DNA of 64,000 bases from contig CABFPG010000003.1 of assembly GCA_902141825.1 (NCBI GenBank), positions 372,001-436,000 of the forward strand, in the 5' to 3' direction. The position numbers and the translations under genes were made by a program. This DNA comes from Thalassocella blandensis. GTDB taxonomy: Bacteria > Pseudomonadota > Gammaproteobacteria > Pseudomonadales > Cellvibrionaceae. Every line of letters begins with the position of its first letter. Within the stretch, counting starts at the first letter, position 1. Under the pieces are notes generated by a model that did no database searches, had not been told where the DNA came from, and worked only from the letters and a program-made list of their open reading frames with translations. Positions 19,004 to 26,879 of the stretch are shown here, piece by piece.

Positions 19004-19768
19004 ATGAAAAACAATGTATTTGATTTAACTGGCAGAATTGCGCTGGTGACCGGAGCCAGCCGTGGTATCGGTGAAGCCATCGCAAAGCTCTTGGCGGACT
19101 ACGGCGCCTACGTCATTGTTTCCAGCCGTAAAATAGAAGACTGCCAACACGTGGCCAACACCATTATCGATCAAGGCGGGAAAGCAGAAGCCTTCGCCTG
19201 TCACGTGGGAAAGATGGAAGATATTCAGAGCATCATGCAGCATATCGAAACCAGGCACCAGCGTTTGGATATCTTAATTAATAACGCTGCCACTAATCCC
19301 TATTTTGGTCCCATTATTGATACGCCGATAGACGCTTTCGAGAAAACGGTGGAGGTCAATATTCGCGGATACTTTTTTATGTCCACCCTTGCCTGTCACC
19401 TCATGCGCCAACAAGGCAAGGGCTGCATTGTGAATACTGCCTCAGTCAATGCCTTACATCCTTCAGCCATGCAAGGCATCTACTCCATCACCAAAGCGGC
19501 CGTCGCCAATATGACTCGCGCCTTTGCCAAAGAGTGTGGTGCTTATGGTATTCGTGTGAATGCCTTATTACCTGGGCTTACCGAAACTAAATTTGCCGGC
19601 GCTCTATTTAATAATGAACAACTACTGCAACAATGGACGCAACGCATTCCCCTGGGACGCCACGCCAAACCGGAAGAAATGGCCGGCACCGTACTGTATT
19701 TGGTGTCCGACGCTGCCAGCTACACCACTGGCGAATGCCTGGTGGTAGACGGAGGTATTACGCTCTAG
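19004..19768 (+). CDS. SDR-family oxidoreductase
   Basis: Classical short-chain dehydrogenase/reductase of 254 aa with the cofactor motif TGASRGIGEAIA (residues 16-27), NNAATNP, catalytic Ser in NTASVNAL, YSITKAAV (Tyr-x-x-x-Lys) and the C-terminal GECLVVDGG. The ribosome site CAGGAGG is strong. It may interconvert a keto and a hydroxy group on an acyl-CoA, like LvaD, which makes the 4-hydroxyacyl-CoA substrate for the kinase. Second of four tightly ordered catabolic genes after the phosphatase. Confidence 0.93.
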   Translation: MKNNVFDLTGRIALVTGASRGIGEAIAKLLADYGAYVIVSSRKIEDCQHVANTIIDQGGKAEAFACHVGKMEDIQSIMQHIETRHQRLDILINNAATNPYFGPIIDTPIDAFEKTVEVNIRGYFFMSTLACHLMRQQGKGCIVNTASVNALHPSAMQGIYSITKAAVANMTRAFAKECGAYGIRVNALLPGLTETKFAGALFNNEQLLQQWTQRIPLGRHAKPEEMAGTVLYLVSDAASYTTGECLVVDGGITL

Positions 19769-19816
19769 CGTCACTTTTTATCAGTATTCACAAGCACAAT
19801 GATTGGGAATAATCCT

Positions 19817-20569
19817 ATGCATACACCCTTTAAAGACCAGGTGATTTTCATTAGCGGCGCAGCCAGTGGCTTCGGAAAATTACTTGCACAACAATTGGCA
19901 GCACAACACGCAAAGCTCGTTTTGGCCGATCGTAACGAGGAAGGTTTGCACCTGCTAAAAGAAGAATTATCGACAATTAATCAACAGGGCTTATATCGCA
20001 AGTGTGACGTAACAAAAGAAGAGGAGGTCAAATCCCTTATGGCGGATGCGATAGCGACCTTCGACCGCCTGGATATTGCGATTAACAATGCAGGCATGTC
20101 GACCATCATGAAACCGCTTATTGAAACAGAAGAACAAGACCTGGATTTGAATTTTGCTGTGAACACCAAAGGTGTTTTTTTCGCTATGAAATATCAAATT
20201 CCTCCCATGATAAAACAGGGAGGCGGCAGTATTTTAAATGTTTCCTCCATGGCCGGGATTGGTGGCGCACCCAAACTCGCTGCCTACAGCGCATCCAAAC
20301 ATGCCGTCATTGGTTTAACCAAAACTGCAGCGGTTGAGTACGCGCGCCACAAAGTGCGTGTCAACGCAATCTGCCCCTTCTATAGCTTAACGCCCATTTT
20401 AGAAAACGAACCAAAACAGGTGCTCGACATGTTTGCCAGTGGCTGCCCGATGAAACGCCTGGGAGAGCCAGAAGAAATAGTCGCTGCGATGCTCAGTATC
20501 ATTGCACCTGAAAACTCGTATATGAACGGTCAAGCCATTGCTGTTGATGGCGGCGTTTCCGCTTACTAA
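19817..20569 (+). CDS. SDR-family oxidoreductase, second copy
   Basis: Classical SDR, 250 aa from ATG 19817 (GGGA eight bases upstream; ATG 19799 would add six residues). Motifs are SGAASGFGKLLA (Gly-rich, with Phe instead of the common Ile), NNAGMS, LNVSSMAG, YSASKHAV and GQAIAVDGG. It shares only the family motifs with the preceding SDR, so the two are paralogues with different substrates rather than a recent duplication. It could oxidise the 3-hydroxyacyl-CoA formed after phosphate migration or elimination. Confidence 0.93.
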   Translation: MHTPFKDQVIFISGAASGFGKLLAQQLAAQHAKLVLADRNEEGLHLLKEELSTINQQGLYRKCDVTKEEEVKSLMADAIATFDRLDIAINNAGMSTIMKPLIETEEQDLDLNFAVNTKGVFFAMKYQIPPMIKQGGGSILNVSSMAGIGGAPKLAAYSASKHAVIGLTKTAAVEYARHKVRVNAICPFYSLTPILENEPKQVLDMFASGCPMKRLGEPEEIVAAMLSIIAPENSYMNGQAIAVDGGVSAY

Positions 20570-20585
20570 CGCTCAGGAGAACCCC

Positions 20586-21839
20586 ATGGATTTTGCTTTT
20601 TCTCAACGTTCACAAAAGCTGCAGGAGCAGCTCCATACGTTTATGGCGCATTACGTAGTGCCTCGTATCCGCCAACACAAAGAGGAAATACATGCGGGAA
20701 ATTTCCCGGTGTCGTTTATGGAGGAATTAAAACAACAAGCCAAAGCAGAGGGGCTATGGAATCTCTTTTTGCCAGCCCTGCGAGACGATGAACCCGGCAC
20801 GCGCCTCAGCAATCTCGAATATGCACCACTGGCAGAAATCATGGGGCGTGTAACCTGGTCATCTGAAGTGTTTAACTGCAATGCTCCCGACACCGGGAAC
20901 ATGGAACTGCTGCATATGTTTGCGACAGCCGAACAACGCCAACGCTGGCTAGAGCCAATGCTGAACGGTGATATGCGTTCGGCATTCTGCATGACAGAAC
21001 CCGATGTAGCCTCGTCTGATGCCACGAATATTACCTGCTCCATCATTCGAGACGGCAATGACTATGTGATAAACGGTAGAAAATGGTTCAGCACGAATGC
21101 AGCTCATCCGCGCTGTGATTTTTATATTGTCATGGGCAAAACCAACCCCGATGCCGACAGTCACACACAGCAGAGCATGATCATTGTCCCTCGCGATAGT
21201 GTTGGTGTGACAGTGGAAAGAAACATCGAAACACTCAACCACCAGTCCCCCGAAGGACACTGTGAAATTGTTTTTCGTCATGTGCGCGTGCCAGCGTCCA
21301 ACTTGCTTGGCGAAGAAGGCAGTGGTTTCGCGCTGGCGCAGGCACGTTTGGGCCCGGGCCGGGTGCACCATTGCATGCGCTCGATAGGCGCTGCGGAACT
21401 TGCTTTAGAGTTGATGACAGAGCGCTGCCTAGAGCGCAAGAGTTTTGGTAAATACTTGTTCGAACACGGCAGTATTGCAGAGTGGATCGCAAAATCCCGC
21501 ATAGAGATTGAACAAGCACGATTACTGGTATTGAAAACGGCCTGGATGATCGATGAAGTCGGCACACAGGCAGCACGCAAGGAAATCGCCATGATCAAAG
21601 CCGTTGCCCCCGCACTCCACACCACGGTGGTAGATCGCGCAATTCAGATTTTCGGCGCTATGGGACTCACCAACGATACACCACTGGCAGAACATTACAC
21701 CTGGGGTCGATGCTTACGCATTGCCGATGGACCTGACGAAGTCCACTTACAATCCATCGCCCGCATGGAAATTAAAAACGCCAAACAGCACTTGGGGCGT
21801 GCCGCAAAATATCTTACCCCCAGCAAACGCCAGGCATAA
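20586..21839 (+). CDS. Acyl-CoA dehydrogenase, ACAD10/11-like
   Basis: 417 aa from ATG 20586 (CAGGAG just upstream, 16 bp after the SDR stop). It closely resembles the dehydrogenase half of ACAD11: FNCNAPDTGNMELLH, FCMTEPDVASSDATNI, LGPGRVHHCMRSIG, WIAKSRIEIEQARLL, ARKEIAMIKAVAP and LRIADGPDEVH. The position of the usual catalytic Glu (YEGT in medium-chain enzymes) reads ADGP, an Asp, as in ACAD11. In that subfamily the enzyme removes phosphate from a 4-phosphoacyl-CoA and yields a 3-hydroxyacyl-CoA rather than performing simple dehydrogenation. Together with the kinase gene this indicates a split version of the ACAD10/11 fusion. Confidence 0.93.
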   Translation: MDFAFSQRSQKLQEQLHTFMAHYVVPRIRQHKEEIHAGNFPVSFMEELKQQAKAEGLWNLFLPALRDDEPGTRLSNLEYAPLAEIMGRVTWSSEVFNCNAPDTGNMELLHMFATAEQRQRWLEPMLNGDMRSAFCMTEPDVASSDATNITCSIIRDGNDYVINGRKWFSTNAAHPRCDFYIVMGKTNPDADSHTQQSMIIVPRDSVGVTVERNIETLNHQSPEGHCEIVFRHVRVPASNLLGEEGSGFALAQARLGPGRVHHCMRSIGAAELALELMTERCLERKSFGKYLFEHGSIAEWIAKSRIEIEQARLLVLKTAWMIDEVGTQAARKEIAMIKAVAPALHTTVVDRAIQIFGAMGLTNDTPLAEHYTWGRCLRIADGPDEVHLQSIARMEIKNAKQHLGRAAKYLTPSKRQA

Positions 21840-21897
21840 AAAAACCTGAATCTTCCTGGCACATCAATGCAAAGTGCCAGGCTGAGTTCAGGTTTTT
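21838..21897. terminator. Bidirectional terminator
   Basis: AAAAAACCTGAA pairs with TTCAGGTTTTT around an inner stem TCCTGGCAC / GTGCCAGG. A-tract and T-tract flank it on both sides, so it can end both the dehydrogenase operon from the left and the peroxiredoxin transcript from the right. Confidence 0.85.
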
Positions 21898-21956
21898 GCT
21901 TTCGGTTTTTGTTTCAGGCGCTAAACAACAGCGTTGTTTTTACCCGAAATGGTAAC

Positions 21957-22559
21957 TTAAAGTTTTTCGTGGTTTGCAGACAAGTAAGCAGCAACACCTT
22001 CTGGAGATGCTGTCATACCAGAGTCACCGTCTTTCCAACCAGCAGGACAAACTTCGCCGTGCTCCTGATGGAATGCTAATGCATCAACCATACGCAACAT
22101 TTCGTCAACGTTACGACCTAAAGGCAGATCGTTAACAACCTGGTGACGAACAACACCTTCTTCGTCAATTAAGAAAGAACCACGGAATGCAACGCCGCCT
22201 TCAGACTCAACGTCATAGGCTTTACAGATAGCGTGGTTGATATCAGCAACCAATGGGTATTTCACAGGACCAATACCACCATTGTCTACTGGAGTGTTAC
22301 GCCATGCATTGTGAGAAAAGTGAGAATCGATAGAAACACCGATCACTTGAACACCACGCTTTTCAAACTCAGCGGTGCGGTGGTCGAATGCCAACAATTC
22401 AGATGGACATACAAAAGTGAAGTCTAGAGGATAAAAGAAGACTACCGCTTTCTTGCCTTTGGTAACTTCTGAAAATGCAAAATCTTCAACAATTTCGCCA
22501 TTCGCTAAAACGGCTGGTGCAGTGAAATCTGGAGCTGGTTTACCAACTAATACGCCCAT
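21957..22559 (-). CDS. Typical 2-Cys peroxiredoxin (AhpC/TSA family)
   Basis: Reduces hydrogen peroxide and organic hydroperoxides in the cytoplasm. The peroxidatic Cys is in DFTFVCPSEL (about residue 51) and the resolving Cys in EVCPAGW (about 170); 200 aa fits the Prx1-type subfamily. The C-terminal tail is of the thioredoxin-linked type rather than the AhpF-linked E. coli AhpC. ATG 22559 has a strong AGAGGAAAC site. In Pseudomonas an orthologous peroxiredoxin lies between rnt and bfd; here it is next to bfd but separated from rnt by the 20-kb insert. Confidence 0.95.
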   Translation of the reverse strand: MGVLVGKPAPDFTAPAVLANGEIVEDFAFSEVTKGKKAVVFFYPLDFTFVCPSELLAFDHRTAEFEKRGVQVIGVSIDSHFSHNAWRNTPVDNGGIGPVKYPLVADINHAICKAYDVESEGGVAFRGSFLIDEEGVVRHQVVNDLPLGRNVDEMLRMVDALAFHQEHGEVCPAGWKDGDSGMTASPEGVAAYLSANHEKL

Positions 22560-22971
22560 GATGTTTCCTCTTTAATGGTTTATTTCAGTCGTCGATATAT
22601 GGGGGCTTTGCTATTGAAGACAAGGCCCGAATATCTTGGATTTTTGGTGAATAATGACAGCGGCGAAGCAGTGCCGCTCAGATCACGTTTCTTGTCGCGG
22701 GAAGACCCGGCTCAAGCCGGCCAACCAAGCGATACAATATTGGAGGCAATAATACACGGGCTACACTTTGGTCCGTATTGAAAATCAATATCTCACTGAT
22801 TAATTTATTCAATAACGCACAAAAATGCTCAATACACAAAAAACTCTACAAAGCTCACATTTCGTACAAAATTCAGTTTTTTTCAATGAAAGCTAATTGA
22901 CAATCATTCTTATTTACATTACATTTTATTTAACTGATTAATATTCGCTATGACGAGAATTTTCTTTCACT
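22560..22971. other. Divergent intergenic region, peroxiredoxin / bfd
   Basis: 412 bp. The right end holds the bfd promoter with a Fur-like site (22893-22925). The left end has the peroxiredoxin ribosome site; no OxyR-type site could be read. A 68-codon plus-strand frame at 22575-22781 starts within the peroxiredoxin leader without a ribosome site and is not accepted as a gene. Confidence 0.6.
22893..22925 (+). promoter_or_regulatory. bfd promoter overlapped by a Fur-like box
   Basis: TTGACA (22897-22902) and TACATT (22920-22925) are 17 bp apart, a good sigma-70 arrangement, 47 bp before the start codon. The 19-mer at 22893-22911 contains GACAATCATT and agrees with the Fur consensus at 12 of 19 positions, covering the -35 element. 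Iron repression of bfd is known in other proteobacteria, which supports the reading. Confidence 0.65.
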
Positions 22972-23172
22972 ATGTACGTATGTCTTTGCAAAGGTGTTAC
23001 CGATTCCCAGATCCGAGAGGCGGTAAATGGTGGCGCAGAAAGCTTCCGTGAAGTAAAAAATCAATTGGGCGCAGCAACTGGCTGTGGCCGCTGTGCATGT
23101 GATGTTCGCGACTTAGTGAAGGCAACACTGGAAAGTGATTCCGATAACGCTTTATTCTTCGAAGTCGCGTAA
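22972..23172 (+). CDS. bfd: Bacterioferritin-associated ferredoxin
   Basis: 66-aa [2Fe-2S] protein that delivers electrons to bacterioferritin for iron release under iron limitation. The four cluster ligands are C-L-C near residue 4-6 and C-G-R-C (38-41), the Bfd pattern, in MYVCLCKGVT and GCGRCACD. Length fits (E. coli 64, Pseudomonas 73 aa). In Pseudomonas bfrB follows directly; here no bacterioferritin gene is adjacent. The last codons and stop are covered by a 19-bp tandem duplication. Confidence 0.95.
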   Translation: MYVCLCKGVTDSQIREAVNGGAESFREVKNQLGAATGCGRCACDVRDLVKATLESDSDNALFFEVA

Positions 23173-23201
23173 GTACTTTAGAGTCGCACAAGTACTTTAG
23201 A
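23164..23201. repeat. 19-bp tandem duplication at the bfd stop
   Basis: Two adjacent 19-bp copies (23164-23182 and 23183-23201) differ at two positions; both contain AAGTACTTTAGA. The first copy contains the bfd stop codon, so the duplication extended the 3' flank without altering the protein. Confidence 0.8.
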
Positions 23202-23247
23202 TAAACCCCTCTATATAATCCGCATTAAACACATGCCGCTTTATATA

Positions 23248-23330
23248 AAAACCCTGCTGAAAGCCAGACCCCGTAAAGCCAAACCCCGCAAAACCATGCT
23301 GAAGGCGCCTAACGCAAAAGGCCAAACACC
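23248..23330. repeat. Degenerate short-period array after bfd
   Basis: Six units of 12-15 bp beginning with AAAA or AAAG. The clearest pair is AAAGCCAGACCCCGT (23260-23274) followed by AAAGCCAAACCCCGC (23275-23289), and AAAACCCTGCTG recurs as AAAACCATGCTG. It fills the gap to the kinase gene end. Confidence 0.6.
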
Positions 23331-23406
23331 ACAATCTTAAACACCGCTCGGCATCTACAACTTTATTAAAGCGCCCCCCCTGATCTTCAGCTCCAGCAAA
23401 AAAACT

Positions 23407-25638
23407 TTAAGGGTTTGACACAACCACCTTTTCACCGATCATTTCTTCAACTGCCAGCGTAAGTGAACGAATGCGCTCCGAATTAGGCATCTCCATCAAA
23501 GGCACCTGCAAAACGCTTTTCACCTCTTCGGTTTTCTTTTCTCCAACCAAACGCCACACTTTTGCGCTCAACGCATCAATGACCGACTCCATCCCCTGCT
23601 GAGCTTTTTGATTGCCAGGCTCCAGCCGCAACACTTCAGCATAATCATAATATGCCGCTTGTCCCTTAGGAGAAAACAAGGCTTCTGCTTTAAGTTTTTT
23701 ATCCGCGCTCGCCAATAAATCCTCAACCCGCTGCCCCTGAGAAAGCCTGTCATGTATTTGCTGACGCAACTTTAATGCGTCACCGTTTTTAGGGTAAATC
23801 GCCAGAGACTTATCCAGCACACTCAATGCGGATTGTAATTTACCACTCTGGTAACGTTTTTGAGCGGATGCGACCAGTCTGCGCGCGATGATTTTACGAC
23901 CGTCGATAGCCGTCTGATTATCGGCGTCCAGACGCAATACTTTGTCATACGCTTCCAATGCATTGCGTCCACGTGGCTGCGTCAAATTGCTCTGTTTAAG
24001 GTATGCCTCTGCCTCCAAAAGCAAACTCATCACCCGCTTCCGTGTTTTCGCCGTTTGCACCAGCTGGTTAAATTCACTCGCTGGCGTTTCTGGAAATAAT
24101 GATTTTAGCTGGGTAATTTTTTTATCCAGCGATGCGCTGGAACCAAACTCCTGGGCTTGTTGACGTGCGTCGGTGAACTGACGCTGTTTGAATGCTTCGT
24201 ACTGCGTGTTCAGATCGGACTTTTCTGAGACAGGCAATAGAGCCAATAACGCCTGATAGGTTTTTACCAGTTCGGCCAGATATAAAGGATCATGTTGCTT
24301 CGCACTTAACTGCGCAAGCTTACTGCGCAGCGCTGCAATCTCACCAGCATGATTGTCAACAACAGGACTTGCCTTGATTTCATCTCGCACGGCGGTGTCG
24401 GGAGATTTTTTTTCTGTTTGCTGCCGCACGACTTCAACAGCAGGCGATGGCTGAGCCTGTTCCTGCTGCTCGCGAGCTTTGACCTTCTTTTCATCCAGAA
24501 TGACTTCACTCGCCGAATCTGTACCCGCCAACCATTGCGCTTGTTTTTCTTTTGCCTTGGCCAACCATGCATCCACCATTTGCGGCTCTTTGACATACAA
24601 AAAACCACCGACAACAGACACAACAAAACAGGCAGATACAAACCACGGAATGATGCTAAAACCACTGCGCGCCTGGGCAGACTCGGCTTCATACATAGAG
24701 TATGCATCTGTCAATGAACGCTCATGATGCTGTAATTCAAAATCTTCAGCATCAGCATCTCCCACCTGACTAAACACCGTGGTTGACGAATCCGAGTCCT
24801 GCCAAGTGCTCGAAGACATCATCTGAGCACTGTGTTCAATAACATCGAGATCCAGATCATCCAAAGCATCTAACAGCGCACCAGCAGATTGGAAGCGATG
24901 CTTCACATCTTTTGCCATCATTTTGTCGAGCAATGGCTGCAAAGACTTAAACGCGGCGGGCAGCAATGGCACGGGCTCGGTTATATGCTTGATTCCGATC
25001 GCCACCGCAGACTCCGCATCATAAGGCACCCGGCCGGCCAGCATCAGATAAAGCACCACCCCCAGACTATATATATCACTGCGAGGGTCAACCGCTTTCC
25101 CTTTCGCCTGCTCCGGGCTCATATAGTGCGGCGTACCAATTGCAATACCGGTTTGCGTCACCGTGGTATTGGTTTCGGCTGCGCGGGCTATACCAAAATC
25201 CATGAGCACTGCGCGCTGATCAGACGAGTGAAACATGATATTTTCGGGTTTGATATCCCGATGGATGTAGCCTTTGGCACCTGCGTAATCCAAGGCTTTC
25301 GCGATGTCACGGATTACCTGCATTTTTTGACGAAAATTTAACTGCGACAACCGGTAACGCAAGTCATGGCCATCGATGTATTCCATCGACAAATACAAAT
25401 ACCCATCGTGCTTTCCAACATCATGCACAGTGACGATATTAGGATGCACCAGCTTACTGACGATCTTCGCTTCGCGGAAAAAACGCTGACCGAAATTCGG
25501 ATCTTCCGCCAGCGCTTTTGACATTACCTTTAATGCCACTTCACGCTCAAAAACATCCTGGATTGCCAAATAGACAGTCGCCATTCCCCCTTTACCGAGA
25601 ATGCGTTTAATTTGGTACCCTGGAATTTTTATTGACAT
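23407..25638 (-). CDS. Membrane Ser/Thr protein kinase with TPR-like C-region
   Basis: 743-aa eukaryotic-like kinase. The kinase domain (about 8-265) is complete: Gly loop LGKGGMATVYLA, lysine in VALKVM, HRDIKPENIMF, DFGIARA, GTPHYMSPEQAKG. A single membrane span follows (about residues 335-357, IIPWFVSACFVVSVVGGFLYV), then a long helical C-region with TPR-like repeats (ALEAYDKVLRLDADNQTA, ALSVLDKSLAIYPKNGDAL, YYDYAEVLRLEPGNQKA), probably periplasmic. No phosphatase, FHA or secretion genes are nearby, so partners are unknown. It interrupts the bfd to grxD neighbourhood. ATG 25638 has AGG at a reasonable distance. Confidence 0.93.
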   Translation of the reverse strand: MSIKIPGYQIKRILGKGGMATVYLAIQDVFEREVALKVMSKALAEDPNFGQRFFREAKIVSKLVHPNIVTVHDVGKHDGYLYLSMEYIDGHDLRYRLSQLNFRQKMQVIRDIAKALDYAGAKGYIHRDIKPENIMFHSSDQRAVLMDFGIARAAETNTTVTQTGIAIGTPHYMSPEQAKGKAVDPRSDIYSLGVVLYLMLAGRVPYDAESAVAIGIKHITEPVPLLPAAFKSLQPLLDKMMAKDVKHRFQSAGALLDALDDLDLDVIEHSAQMMSSSTWQDSDSSTTVFSQVGDADAEDFELQHHERSLTDAYSMYEAESAQARSGFSIIPWFVSACFVVSVVGGFLYVKEPQMVDAWLAKAKEKQAQWLAGTDSASEVILDEKKVKAREQQEQAQPSPAVEVVRQQTEKKSPDTAVRDEIKASPVVDNHAGEIAALRSKLAQLSAKQHDPLYLAELVKTYQALLALLPVSEKSDLNTQYEAFKQRQFTDARQQAQEFGSSASLDKKITQLKSLFPETPASEFNQLVQTAKTRKRVMSLLLEAEAYLKQSNLTQPRGRNALEAYDKVLRLDADNQTAIDGRKIIARRLVASAQKRYQSGKLQSALSVLDKSLAIYPKNGDALKLRQQIHDRLSQGQRVEDLLASADKKLKAEALFSPKGQAAYYDYAEVLRLEPGNQKAQQGMESVIDALSAKVWRLVGEKKTEEVKSVLQVPLMEMPNSERIRSLTLAVEEMIGEKVVVSNP

Positions 25639-26195
25639 TAACTGCTACCTGGGGACACGCAAATACTTGGCGAGTCTGTGAGTTCGATTTAATTGCTAGT
25701 TTTCTTTCTCGAGCCTTGTAAGACTTTAGAACGTATAATGTTTTTTAATTGTTCTATTAATTGTTCTTTTTTTTTTAGCTTTTTGATTTTCACTTTATGC
25801 TTTTAGCTTAGTGCCTTGACTAACATACCCAAGGTTAAGTGCAAAATGATCAATCCCCGACCTTTTGCAGGTGCAAGCTTTTCAACCTGAGCTTTTTATT
25901 GCGGTTTTAGTCCCGCTGCTTTTTTGGGAGCTGCAATTGGGCTTAAACAGCTGAAACGGAACAGGATTTTCATACCTTGCCCTTCAAACAATAATAGCCT
26001 AAAAGCACCGTCGCTTAGTAGTCTTACATTATATATGCCGACAATATCCGCTTGGATTTCGTTACAATTTGTGCAGGAAACACGCAACTTGAAACTGAAT
26101 GAAGAGAGAGGGAAACACTTGTTTGGAAGAAGGGACTTGAGATGCAGGGAAAGTGGCGCAAATAGTTGCTTTTATTTGCGCCGACAGTCGATCAA
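25639..26195. other. Gene-free region between kinase and grxD
   Basis: 557 bp, T-rich near 25735-25800. It should hold the kinase promoter. A perfect 10-bp inverted repeat, GGCGCAAATA / TATTTGCGCC, at 26155-26182 lies just beyond the grxD stop and could terminate or protect that transcript, though its T tract is poor. Overlapping frames here are not convincing as genes. Confidence 0.5.
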
Positions 26196-26522
26196 TTACT
26201 CTTCAGTTTCAGGAGCAGCGGCATCGATCAAGGTTTTCAGCTCGCCGTTTTCATACATTTCGGTAATGATGTCGCAGCCACCGACCAACTCACCATTCAC
26301 CCACAATTGTGGGAAGGTCGGCCAATTTGCGTATTTCGGCAAGTTTGAGCGAATTTCAGGATTCGAAAGCACATCGACATAAGCAAAGCGTTTGCCGCAG
26401 GACATCACCGCCTGCGAAGCCCGCTGAGAAAACCCACACTGGGGAGCATTCGGCGATCCTTTCATATAAAGAATCACAGCGTTGGATTCGATCTGGCTTT
26501 TAATTGTGTCCATGATATCCAT
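26196..26522 (-). CDS. grxD: Monothiol glutaredoxin (Grx4 type)
   Basis: 108-aa CGFS-type glutaredoxin that binds and transfers [2Fe-2S] clusters, with BolA as usual partner. The key motif is KGSPNAPQCGFSQRA; the glutathione-binding WPTFPQLWVNGELVGGCDI is complete. ATG 26522 (MDIMDTIK) is chosen because family proteins start there and GAGG lies upstream; the longer reading adds 21 residues with no family similarity. Adjacent to iron gene bfd in Pseudomonas-type order, here separated from it by the kinase. Confidence 0.95.
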   Translation of the reverse strand: MDIMDTIKSQIESNAVILYMKGSPNAPQCGFSQRASQAVMSCGKRFAYVDVLSNPEIRSNLPKYANWPTFPQLWVNGELVGGCDIITEMYENGELKTLIDAAAPETEE

Positions 26523-26879
26523 GGTTAAACTTACCTCTCTAACGTTTTTGCATGCTTTAGAAGACCGAGTACAAGCACAGAGCACACAGCGTATCTATCA
26601 CTCTGCCATACACTATGCCAAATCTGTTGCCCAACGTCGGCGTCTCCGCTCACCGGATTTACTCGATAAAACCCAGCTTTTTACTCAAGTATTGCGCGAT
26701 TGTACTGTAGATGGGGGCGGACTTTAAGCCTGACAAGGGGCAAATCACTTATTTTAATGACACGGCTATGCAAAATTTATGTTTGTTTATAGAATGGGCG
26801 CCATCAGGCAGCTATTTCGCTGCCTGTTTTGTTTTTCGGCAGGGGATAATAGATCTCAGACACCCAGGTAATCAGCAAC
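26523..26879. other. Intergenic region grxD / argD
   Basis: 357 bp between divergent genes. It contains the argD promoter region and the plus-strand terminator at 26805-26836. A 68-codon frame from ATG 26521, overlapping the grxD start codon on the opposite strand, reads like a helical protein but has no ribosome site. TATGCAAAATTTATG (26767-26781) is weakly like an ArgR half-site pair. Confidence 0.45.
26805..26836 (+). terminator. Intrinsic terminator just upstream of argD
   Basis: CAGGCAGC / GCTGCCTG, an 8-bp perfect stem with loop TATTTC, is followed by TTTTGTTTTT. It ends only 43 bp before the argD start on the same strand, so it must either end an upstream RNA or attenuate argD. The right arm can alternatively pair with GGCAG immediately after the T tract. 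Confidence 0.8.

Noticed and set aside
22575-22781. 68-codon frame in the peroxiredoxin promoter region
   Set aside because: Starts within the leader of a well-supported gene on the other strand and has no ribosome site or recognisable sequence.
26521-26727. 68-codon frame starting opposite the grxD start codon
   Set aside because: Composition looks protein-like, but the start lies on the palindromic CCATGG of grxD with no ribosome site; kept only as a weak possibility that could explain the terminator at 26805.
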